A program made the position numbers and the translations under genes. A DNA stretch of 64,000 nucleotides from Selaginella moellendorffii (lineage: Eukaryota; Streptophyta; Lycopodiopsida; Selaginellales; Selaginellaceae): contig NW_003314370.1 in the NCBI RefSeq assembly GCF_000143415.4, positions 149,546-213,545 of the forward strand, given 5' to 3'. Below are positions 1 through 10,349 of the stretch, one piece after another; positions within the stretch are counted from its first letter, which is position 1, and each line of letters starts with the position of its first letter. Below the pieces are notes generated by a model. The model saw only the letters and a program-made list of their open reading frames with translations, was not told the origin of the DNA and did no database searches.

Positions 1-2740
1 GAAGACGACACAACCTACTTATAACTCGGTGGAAGAAGGAGAAGGAAAGTTTAAAGAATGGAAGGGGCCGTGCTGCGAAGAAGTCTCTTTTTTGTCCGCT
101 GGTGAGAGAGTGGGGTCTATGATCTCTTGCGATGCGATGCGAGAGAAGGCCGCTTCAATGGGATACATGTTTCTTTAGACATTCTTCTAGATTTTCAAAC
201 TTTTTTCGTACGGCTTAACAAGGAAAGAATCGAAGAACAAGGCTCTTGTCAATGGAGGCCAAAGACTGGTTGCCGTGCTGTGACTTATCAGGCTCTGGTT
301 TTGTTTACTCTCATTTTGGTTCTGTCAACCTCTACGAAAAATATTGATCTAAACTAAAGAACGGAACTATTGTAGCTTGACAAGTTGATTGGAAAGGACC
401 TGGAACCAACATTGGCGTTGATCATTTCTAGGTTGATATTTCAAGAGCAAAAAAAGATAAACAAAAAAAAAACCCTGTGCAACCAATGCGTGGTGTTTGA
501 CGTGCGCTTTTCTTTTCTCTTTTGAGTTAGTGGAGCTGAGCTTCAATAAGTCGGGACACATGCCCTGTTGCGTTGTCATGCAAAGAGTAAAGATCAAAAG
601 GATTTACTAAACAAGAAGTATGTAAACTTGCCTGTACGAGCTGTGGAGTATCCAAAAGATATGGATCTCTAACGTATAAAGACAATGAGAACGACATGGC
701 AAGAGCAAAGTCTAGTCTCATTGTGATACCGATGCCTCACTATTGTTTTGTATACTGAAGACAAATGTAAGAGAAGGGTAGGTTCTCCTTACATTCTACT
801 TTGCTGGTCCCAACAGGAAGAACAGTCAAGAAGTGGATATGATTAGTTCTTCCATCTCAAGATTCTCCGGTATTGCAATGCCAATTTGAAATTCCTTGCA
901 AACACTTGATGGATTCTTGACAACTAAAATAAAATTTAACTACTTTAAGGAGAACAAATATCAATATTATCATTGTAATTTCTTCAAATAATTTTGGAGT
1001 ACCTGAATCTATAGTGGTTTAGAGAGAATTAAGTTATAACTTAGAGGAAGACAAATTCAAACCATAAATTTTCCCTTCTTGCACATAATTAATATTCTCA
1101 TCAATCAAAATGTTATGTCTCAATAAATATCTAACTTTTATGGGAAAAAATTTAAAGAATTTATTATGACTAAAGAAAATAGTATGGTCACTATTGCAAA
1201 TAAAATTAATTAATTGGTGACAATGCATTAAAGGAATTTATCAAAATTATATGGAACAACATAAATATTATAAACTAACTAGCTGGTAAAAAACATTAAA
1301 AAAAACTAAATTTTGTTGATGAAAATATGAACAAAAATTACTAAAAAACAAAAGTAAGAAAATAAAAATGAACTTTTTGTAGATTAGAATTATTTTATAC
1401 AATTAAATAAAACTTAGAATGGTTATATTCTTTTTTATGGTTTTAAGTATTTCAATACAGTTATAAATGAAGTATGAATTCTACATCTTAGATAAGAAAA
1501 TTTAATATATAAAAATCTAATTTATACAAGATTTGTGATTGTTGATATGAGATTTGACTATAAATTTCTTCGAGCTTTTTATTTTTTGTAACTCATGAAC
1601 TTTGACGTTCAAGTTAACTTTCATATCTTACAACCATTGGTGATATTAAGCATTATCTAGGATAATTAATTATCCTTGTTAGTGGTTTTTCTTGGTTATT
1701 GTTAGTATTAAATGATTCACTGTTTTTAGGGATGGTGGATTAATCTCCAATAATGATTATACATCTCTATTTATAAGATGATTGATGATCTCTAATGCTA
1801 GTTAGTTGTTCTTTTTTATAGCTTTTATCCTTTTGCATTATTATATATTTATTTATGATTTGGTCTAGATTGGTCTTTTAGGTTTGAGATATTGGTAGAA
1901 TGTTATTAATGCATGCTTGAGCAATTATAATTCCTTAGTATTATTAATCATGATCTATTCAAATTACCTAGTGTAATAATTAATATGAAAAAGTGTTTTG
2001 TTGCCTTTACAACATTCATTCTTTCATAATGATTATTATTCAATAGGTGTTGATAAATCAAAATATTAATTTTTTTAGGTGGCAAATTTGTAAGTATTTT
2101 TCTAGTTATTTGATGAGAATTTATATTATTTAGGCTGTTGTTTTTAAAAGTTATTAGGCATGCCTACAATATTTGGTATTTAAGCTCTATCATTGAGTTT
2201 TCTTGATAATATACATACTATTAAATGTTATTGAATGATTAATTCTATATTTGCAAACTCTAATGCTTTTAGTGGTTTCTATAATTTTGGTTTACTATAT
2301 GATAATTTATTTGAAATATTTTTATATTCTAATATAAGTTTCTTCACTGATAATTTGATATCTTTAAGATATCTTTATCTATGACTTTGATCTTGTCCAT
2401 CTATTGATATTTAAGTTTAGGTCAGTATAGGTAGATTGGCTTTGGCACTTTATATGTATGGTGAAATCTTTAATTATGGGATAGTTATTATCGAGTGGTC
2501 ACATCACACACCTCTCTCTCCATGTCTTTAATTTTTTTTAAAAGAGTGTAATTGTGTAAATAATTAAAATTGCATATTTATAGTAGTCTATTTAAATCTT
2601 ATTGACAAGTTTGGTTTATTTGCTTAGAAGGATTAAGGCATTGAGCTTCTCTCTCTATATCACATATAGATAAGGGTATATCATCTTTTGTAAACTCAAA
2701 TTAGCAAGAGTGGCTCACTCTATTGGTTATTTCTTTATCA
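1..2740. other. AT-rich region without a recognisable gene
   Basis: The first ~900 bases have mixed composition and the rest is strongly AT-rich. Open frames are short and match no family I know. A short ATG-led frame at about 58-110, followed by a GTGAGA that could be a splice donor, might be the first exon of a gene, but no continuation is visible. I see no RNA gene or clear repeat here. Confidence 0.5.
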
Positions 2741-2742
2741 GT

Positions 2743-3240
2743 GATGGTTGGAAGGTGTCTAAGTGGTAACACATTTGCATTAAATAGAAAAGTCATTCTC
2801 TAACTCATTTAATTTATTCAAATCTCAGCCCTATAATCATATATGCTACATTTACCCCTTCTTTACAAATGTCAATATCCTCATTGACTATTAAGACTAG
2901 CTATTTTATATGAGACAATTAGCCATCCACCTGTACTACAATCCCACAATAGATATCTTCATCCGTGAATGCCTAATATATATAATTTCAATTTTAGAGA
3001 TAGAAGTATACCTTGCTTATATTATATTTTAAATAGCCACTAATCAATGGGAATCGAATCTGTACCATTTCTTTTTATATAACATGTAGTGCACCTTATC
3101 TCTCTTCCTTTAAATCAATTGGAAAAAGGGCAATTGCAGAGCGCTAGTGGCTATTTTACCCTCATTTATCCCCCAAAATTCCAAAGATCCATAATAATAA
3201 TATATCCATATCTCATCCCATACTAATATGCGCTATTAAA
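2743..3240 (+). repeat. tRNA-like SINE candidate, diverged copy
   Basis: Near 2755 there is a box-A-like TCTAAGTGGTAAC, and about 55 bases later a box-B-like ATTCAAATCTC, the spacing expected of an RNA polymerase III promoter. The stretch then shares blocks with the insertion at 24469-25040: a 'tatgctaca...cccctt' block, a 'cctcattgacta' block, and near 3110 an 'aattggaaaaagggcaatt' block followed by 'ggctatttta' and 'tttatccccca'. The shared blocks keep the same orientation, so this is one dispersed repeat family. Classification as a SINE rests on the A/B boxes only. Confidence 0.4.
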
Positions 3241-4021
3241 ACAAATCCAACACCATACTACTCAAAGAGTGATATCAAGATTCCTTAAAAAAAATTAAAT
3301 ATTGCAATCAAAGCTTTCTAATAAAAAACCTAAGTAAGATAGTGTAGTGCTTCATTATTGACCATCCCACGAGTCACCACTTGTAAGACTATTATAACCA
3401 ATATGCATTAAAATAGAAACTTTTATTTACATTATGTGAATACAAACAATGAGTCACACCTCATTTCAAATCATCTTTTGGAGAAAAGAAAATGATTTAT
3501 TGGTTTGATCCTTTGTTTCTAATGACTCTCTTTTCAGTCTTAACTTGACTAATTCTTAAACTTGCATTCACATTACCTTCAATCCAATCCAAAAAAAAGT
3601 GTATGAGAAAGTATGGCAATAACTATTTGGATTAGTACACTAATCCCTATTGTCTTAATTGATTCACTTATAATCATACATAGGAAGGATCCACTAGTGT
3701 TATACTAAATAGCTACAAATTAGCCTATTTGCCACTCATAATAAACCCAATAGAGGTTTATTTTTACTTATGGTAACATAGTAACAACTTAGGGTAACCA
3801 TTGATAGCCTAACATTAATCCTGTTAACTCAAAGTATAATCTTAAGTTGGTAATATGCCTCACTTACAAGCCTAAGCATAAACTCATGCAAATGGAACAT
3901 CTTATGAGATGTATATAAAGCTATAGCAACAAAATATTTACCCACTCAAATCATCATTAATGAAACTAGTTGCCCAATCCTATTGGGTAATACTCACTGA
4001 AATTTATATTCTAATACCAAA

Positions 4022-4290
4022 TGTAGCACACATGGTTTTCACCTTTATTCTTTGGTGATTTATTATAGGATGACCATGAATCAAACCCTTAGACTACATG
4101 TCTAAGAGCAGTGGAGAGGAACTCGAGTTTAAAGCCTTGGGCCATTGAATGAAGAGACGAAGCCAAACTTATAAGCATACAATTAAAGAGTAAAAGGATT
4201 GGAGCATGGTATAACTCTTGAGCGTTTAGCCTAAGGAGCACAAGGATAAGAGTACGAAGTGACATAAGAACAATCCTAGAGTATTTAACA
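4022..4290. repeat. LTR-like repeat, copy A
   Basis: About 270 bases match 5341-5633 in the same orientation at roughly three quarters identity by eye. Shared landmarks are 'catggttttcacc/catgtggttttgacc', 'tggtgattta(t/c)tataggat', 'gccttgggccattgaa/gccttgggccactgaa' and 'acaatcctagagt/acagtcctagagt'. It lies just beyond the 3' side of minus-strand integrase relics, where a 3' LTR would sit. Confidence 0.5.
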
Positions 4291-4566
4291 TCCCAATATT
4301 AAAATTAGTACACAAAATAAAGTCATATAGATTTTGGTATTATTTTAGCATAATACAAGGATATGAATATTCCACCAACTAACATGGTATGGAGTTTGGG
4401 TTTAAACCCAAGCCAAATGCAAAGCAAGGATAAACATGCAAGTAGAGAGCTAATTTATGCCTTAATTTTGTCAGTCATATTTAATCTACTATCCCTACTA
4501 TACTCACTATCTAACACTTGAACAAAAGGGAATGATAAAGGGTTCAACAATATTGATTTCCTATCA

Positions 4567-5090
4567 TTATAGAATAAAAGAAGAATATCTAAAAGGATAC
4601 CCACAGTCACATTTGCAATAAATGTGTTGAAGAGTGTTGAGAATTATTATAAATAAACTCAGTAGAAGGAAGAAAATAAACCCAATCATTTTAATTATGA
4701 GAAATAAAGTATCAAAGATATTACTTAAAAGTTTAAATAATACATTTTGATTGCCCATTAATCTAAGGATGGTGCAAAGTAAACACCTTGCTTGTGATGT
4801 GAAGAAAAGAAACTGGCAATAAAAGTTACAAATAAATTGAGGCCTCAAATCACTAACAATATCATTTATGAAGGGAGAAAATCTTTTTATAAAATAGTTT
4901 AGCCAGCTACTCCCCATTAATCATCTTGTGATATAGTAAGAAATAAATTATTTTAGAAAATTGATTAACCACAACCAAGATGTTGCTTAATCCTTAAGAA
5001 AATGGAAAATTAGTTAAAAAATTTATAATAATAGATTTCTAAGCCCTAGAGCAAGATAAAGGGGTTGGAAAAGACTAGGTGAAGCATACT
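4567..5090 (-). pseudogene. Ty3/gypsy integrase core remnant
   Basis: Reading the minus strand from about 5090 gives a PWKSI start, a degraded F-T-x-x-P-x-S block, a VV-x-x-FSK-like block and then DIVSDxxPQFI, the block carrying the second catalytic Asp of the DDE integrase. An open frame of 116 codons (4917 to 4567) follows the same family pattern although many residues have drifted. Stops and small frameshifts interrupt the upstream half. This is a relic and not a functional gene. Confidence 0.6.
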
Positions 5091-5340
5091 ACAACATCTT
5101 ACCCCCTTTCTTTAATTATTTAAAGGTTTTGGAATATTTGGGGTTAAACATTTTTATGTTTGGGCTACATGACCTCCCAAGAAAATTAAATTTAAGAGTT
5201 TACATTAACCAAAGAGTGAAAGAACTAGAGTACAAAATGATTTTCAAGTGTACAGTCTAAAAACCAAAGAAATAGGAGTCAATGCTAGGACTAGCACTTA
5301 GACTATGCCTCAAGTTGGTCAGTTATGTTTGACCTATTGT

Positions 5341-5633
5341 AACGCATGTGGTTTTGACCCTTTATCCTATGGTGATTTACTATAGGATAACACCATGAAA
5401 CGGAACTTAAACCCTCTTTATGCCATGTGTTATATGCATATCCAAAGGACAGTGGTGCGGAACCCGAGGTTCAGGGCCTTGGGCCACTGAACAAAGGAAT
5501 GGTGCCAAACTCCCAAGCATGGAGCCAAGGAGTGATAGAACCATATCATAGAGCAACTCCCGAGCATACAGCCTAAAAAGCGAAGGGACATGAGCCCAGA
5601 GCAACTTGGAACAGTCCTAGAGTGACCAGCACC
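5341..5633. repeat. LTR-like repeat, copy B
   Basis: Second copy of the repeat at 4022-4290, same orientation, slightly more GC-rich and so perhaps the less decayed copy. It separates the RT relic (5690-5905) from the integrase relic (4567-5090), so the two copies may come from different insertions or from an internal rearrangement. Confidence 0.5.
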
Positions 5634-5689
5634 CCTATGCCAGGACCGGAGAGTAACTCTAACATTTCAAAGATCAGTAAAAGTAAGTT

Positions 5690-5905
5690 TTAGTTATAAA
5701 GGATGACTTTATTCAAGTTATGGTAATCAATCATCAAATGAAATACTTGTCTTTCTTGGACACAAAAAAGATAAATGCATCAGTTATGCCAAATAAAACC
5801 TTTAAAAACATTCTCTTTTATATATTTATGTAATGCCTCCAACTTTGTTAGTAAAAAATTGTAAATACACCCAAATGCTGGTGATTTCCCTTCCACAAGA
5901 TTGAT
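5690..5905 (-). pseudogene. Ty3/gypsy reverse transcriptase N-terminal remnant
   Basis: The minus strand reads LEALHKYIKEN then KGFI, later KKD, then IDYHNLNKV. This is the conserved gypsy stretch L-x-x-L-x-x-Y-I-x-x-N, KGFI, KKDG, (I/V)DYRxLN. Stop codons and a frameshift separate the blocks. The catalytic YxDD region is not visible downstream because the LTR-like repeat begins there. Confidence 0.6.
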
Positions 5906-5910
5906 GTAGT

Positions 5911-8900
5911 GGAAAATGTCAATTGTTTTCTTGTGGAAAACATTCTTAAATTCAGTATGTTTGAATGAAAAAGTGGATTTGATTTCAATAAATAGAGTTA
6001 ATGCTAAATGAATAACAATTACGAAGATGGAATTAGTATTATAACAGCTGGTAACGTAGAACTTATAAAAGAAATGTACAAATTTTAAATTATAAAAGCA
6101 AAAAAAGATACTTGGAGAAGGGAATAATTATCCAATTGACATTATGCCACTTTCAACCTATTGTCAAGTTTATTAACTCAAAATAAAGAAAACTAAGAAT
6201 GATAAATGTCTTTCGGATGGAATTAATATTGAATAAGATATTGCAATAAGTTTTAAATGTTCTTACCTACACCAACTCAATCTCATGTGTGATGAATCCA
6301 GAGAGGATTTATCAATAATCCACCACTTCACCATAAGTTGGATGTTGTAATAATTGAAGAAGAATGCCACAAAAAAGTGCAAACTTTTCATCAATGAAGT
6401 TTGTATTAGCATTGTTGTTATTTAAAACTTGAAAAAAGAATTTAAAATTTATCAAATGAAACAAAAAAACTTGGAAATCTATGAAAGAGGAATAGAGCCA
6501 AAATAAATAAAAGAAGATAATTTGTATAGTTAAATAGCCCCTAATTAAACTAAATGTTCTCATTTTTCATAAACAATGATATGGTAAGCACAAAAACAAG
6601 GATATTGCTTCCAAAAGTGGTTTGTATTGCCAATATATAAAGGTGGTTCTTGATTTGATATTATTGTTCAGCCTTGAAAAAGTGTTATTAGCATATAACT
6701 TCAATTTACATTTGAACTTTGCCTTGCTCATGTGGTGGTTGCTCCAAGATTGGGGCCATTGGACAAGGATTAAAGGTTTAATAATGAGGCTTTAATTGTC
6801 GTTCTTACAATTAATTATCATAACAAATAGCAAAATCAATGGTAGTTATGAAAGATGTTAAATTTGGATAATAAAAGTATGAGATCATAAAGGCTAAGGT
6901 GAAGATATTGTTTAAGGGTTATATCATCACATAAAATATCAATAGTGACCATTTAAAACCCCAATACATAGGCAAATATAGATTTGAAGCTTTGGCACAA
7001 TTGTAATAATTTATTGATGGGAGTACACTCTTGATCAGTATTATTTTGTGAAGAGCTAAATAAAAATATTGAAATTCTAAAGAACAAGATCACTCTTTTC
7101 AAAATGGGTAGGTAGTAAGATGAAATTTAATTAGGCTAACACAAAAAAGTTAGAGTGGGGTATTAACCAAGTTACATAGCAATTCAAAGCCTAACTTAGT
7201 TAAAAAATCCATAGAACTCAGACTATATACTATTAAACTTTATTGGGATACTAATTTTTAGCTCTAAATTAAAAAGTCACTATTAGTGCTAAATAATTTG
7301 TTAGAGCTGTAAATAAAGTGTTGTATAAGATTACTTTAATACTTTATATTAAGATCTAACTGGAGTTGAAGAAGATGATCTAAAGAAGCCATTGATATTA
7401 GAGTGTTTAAATTGTCAGGAGCTTGTTATTGAGAGAAATACAATAAAACTACTAAAATATTAAATAATGAATGCAAAAAAAAAGAATTTATATTGAACAC
7501 TTTAAATATAAAATCCTCAAAATTGTTGAAACCAATCTTAGACAATTTAGAAATCTAACTTAATGTCTATTCATAAGTATAGTAAATTTTGAATTCAAAT
7601 CCCATGAGTAAAGGTTTGGGGCTTGATTTTTATTGTGGTTGAATATATTCCTTAATAAATTCAAAGAGATAGCAACTATATGACATGATCTTTGTAATTT
7701 ATTTCAATTAAATATTTTTTATATTAATTATTTTTTAAAGTTTAGAGTTTATTATTTATTTATAATTTTTTATGCAAACTGACACTTAGATTATTATTAA
7801 ATATTCTATATTCATTTAGATTAATTCCTTCAAAACTTTTCCACCACTACCACCACCTTATGCTTCTCGAAAATTGTCCTAGAGCCTCCACAAGAAAAAC
7901 AAGGTCAAAATAATCATATAAGTCTTACCATATATCTAATAGAATAGCTTTGACTCCCTTATAACAAACATGACCCAATCTCTTTCTTTGCATCATTTAT
8001 ATGGATCGAGTATAGATACAACTAAAAGTCAAATAAATCAAAATATCTTCACTGCTTTTTCTATCTCCAAATATAGAATGGAACCAGCAAAAACTTTTCT
8101 CTGATAAGAATCTAGACAAAATGAAGAGCAAGATGAACAGCTCCTGGCATCATGGTACACGAAAGTTTCCTTCCAGCTCCATTCCTTGTAGGTCAGATTC
8201 CCTCTTCTTGACAATCACGTGCTTCCCATGTTAACTGGCATGGAGCCAATCTTGGAAGTCATGTCACAACCCTTTCATCATCACCTGCTCACCAAGAGGA
8301 TAAACAAAGCTTTGTGTTCACATCTGTGAGCAAAACAAGAAACTGTGTCTTGAGTGATTTTAGAAATGAACCTGGTAATCAACAATAAAACTTACCTCCA
8401 AAACTCACCCTCCATGCTCTTGCACAGTTCAGAGTCCAGAAGATGCTGGCAATCAAAGACGGTGAGATTCCTAGGCATTTACAGCTTATATTGGCAATTA
8501 AGATTCTTAAACCAGAGTTATTAATAAACAACATAAAAATCAAAACAGCATAAAGAATAAAACAAAGAATAAAAGAATTTAAAAGGAAATGCCATGTATG
8601 TGGGAGAAAACTGGAGATCCCTGGACATCTTTGGTGATGCACATTGATGAAGTTCTACAATCAGCTAGTGGCGACAAGACAGTGAGATTGCCGCAACTTG
8701 TGTGCCCCAGAGAGGTGTGGGATTTAAAGCCATAATGCCTTAATGGTTGGGAGGTTGGCCTAGGGTTCACTCTTTGTTTGTTTCAGTGAGATTGCTGAAA
8801 ATCAGGATCTTGGTTTTCACCTTGTTAATTGTGAGTCTCTTGTAATTGCAAAACACTGCGAAACACTGCCAATGTGTCCAAGCTGCCGTTGCCGGGGAGG

Positions 8901-9080
8901 TTGCGAGTTAGACAGTCAATCAAATCATAAATTCCATAAAAACAAGTTTCAAGATGCTTTTGCAGAAATTTCCCCGATTAAGTGACATAGTTTGACGGGG
9001 ACTGACGGGCACTGACGGGCCGTGGCCGCATAGACCAATACCGACCTCTATGCCAATCAATCAATATCAGTCCAGTTCTT
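5911..9080. other. Gene-poor AT-rich spacer
   Basis: 5.9-8.0 kb is AT-rich with no supported gene; it may include further decayed retroelement DNA. 8.1-8.8 kb is more GC-balanced and has possible minus-strand exon-like stretches, for example one ending in a plausible donor near 8395, but no family is recognisable. 8.9-9.08 kb is the likely promoter and leader side of the downstream E2 gene and contains an 'agggttttg' motif common in plant leaders. Confidence 0.45.
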
Positions 9081-9251
9081 AGGGTTTTGTAAGGCGCCGG
9101 GGACGTGCGTGCTACGGCAGCGCGCGAGCGAGGGCGAGCCATGGCGGGCTTGTGACAACAGCATGCTCGTTGCGGGTGCTGCCGCCGCCGCCGCCGCTCT
9201 TAGATCTTCTCACGACGAATTCGCGTTCTTGCAAGGTAGGGTAAGGAGAAA

Positions 9252-10048
9252 ATGCTGTCCTCGGCGCAGTTGCGGCTCATGTCCGACCTCAAAGCGATCC
9301 AACAGGAGCCGCCGGAGGTATGATTGTAGCTGATGGAATTGGATTGATCTCTTCTTCGAGCAGGGATGTAGCGCGAGCCCTCAAGGCGAAGAGAATCTCT
9401 TTGTGTGGGGAGCGACGGTGTTTGGGCCGGATGAAACCCCGTGGGAAGGTACTTATGAGAATTTCTCTTTCCCTTTTTCTTTTTTTCCCTTTCTTTACGT
9501 TTGATGGAATCAAATCTCGCAGGAGCGATCTTGCCACTTCGTCTCACGTTTGGCGAGCACTATCCGGCAAAGCCACCGCGCGTAAGATTCACGTCGGAAG
9601 TTTTCCATCCCAATGGTAAGTCTGACGGATTTTCGCGAACGTTAGTTTTCCATTCTTTTTAAAACGCTTTGATCCTCCAGTCTACAGTGATGGCGCTCTT
9701 TGTATGGATATCATCCAGGACGCTTGGTCTCCCTGCCATAACGTGAGCACGATTCTCACTTCCATTCAGGTAAAGTTCTCTTTTTGCAGGCTTGTTCTTC
9801 CAGTTTTGTTCTAACAATGGTGTTCTTCGTGCTATGTTGTGCCAGTCACTTCTTACTGATCCAAATCCCGCGAGTCCAGCGAATCCGGAAGCTGCTCATA
9901 TGTATCAAAACGATCTCCAAGCATACAACAGGTAGAAATCGTGATGTTTCTTTCGTGGTTTTGGCTTTGGCTTTGGTCTCTGATCGATGGTTGTGAATTC
10001 CATTCCAGGAGAGTTCGCCAGTGCGTGAGAAAATCCCTGGAAATATAG
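9252..10048 (+). CDS. Ubiquitin-conjugating enzyme E2, RAD6/UBC2-like
   Basis: Six exons give a protein of 152 residues, the usual length of plant RAD6-type E2 enzymes. Exons as read: 9252-9318, 9364-9448, 9523-9615, 9681-9769, 9846-9931, 10009-10048, all with GT-AG borders. Landmarks of the UBC fold are visible: YPxKPPxVxF, HPN, the active-site stretch GALCMDI with the catalytic Cys at about residue 89, then WSP and SLLTDPNPASPANPEAA. RAD6-type enzymes take ubiquitin from E1 and, with RING E3 partners, ubiquitinate targets such as histone H2B in the nucleus; that role is known for the family and not shown here. The N-terminus is more diverged (LSSAQLRLMSDLKAIQQ) than in typical RAD6, which has basic residues there, so it could be a divergent paralogue. 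The start is the first ATG in frame with the conserved helix. Confidence 0.9.
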
Positions 10049-10349
10049 TGGCATGGCTTGCAACAAGAAAGAAATATAATCTCTTTACCTGTGGTGTACC
10101 TATTAGCTTCGAAATACTCAAAACTATTAACGTGAACCAGCTCTCGTGTGTGTTCCCGCGTGTCGGTGGTCCGGCTAGGGTTCCACGCGTCGAGCGTGAT
10201 GGCGCTGCGATATCTCTTAACTCTCAGGTACTTCATGGCGCCCTGGAGGATCTATCCCCTGTTTCTGGCATGGATTCTCATGCGGCACCGGCAATTTCAA
10301 TGTTCTTGAGCAGCCAGTGGTAGGATTTGACATCTATCGTCCACTCGCG

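Larger units (their letters stand above)
4020..5910 (-). mobile_element. Decayed Ty3/gypsy retrotransposon, minus strand
   Basis: Reverse-transcriptase and integrase relics lie on the minus strand in the order expected of a Ty3/gypsy pol, with LTR-like repeats at 4022-4290 and 5341-5633. The second repeat sits between the RT and integrase relics. A single simple element is therefore not preserved; nested insertion or recombination between two copies is likely. Frames are interrupted and expression of an active protein is not expected. It is a different family from the two elements at 21-26 kb and 47-52 kb. Confidence 0.6.

Noticed and set aside
8379-8770. Two overlapping minus-strand ORFs as a gene
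   Set aside because: Short, share no motif with known families, and no consistent splice model was found.
9200-9547. 115-codon minus-strand ORF
   Set aside because: Antisense to the E2 exons and introns; Arg/Lys-rich composition arises from the opposite strand.
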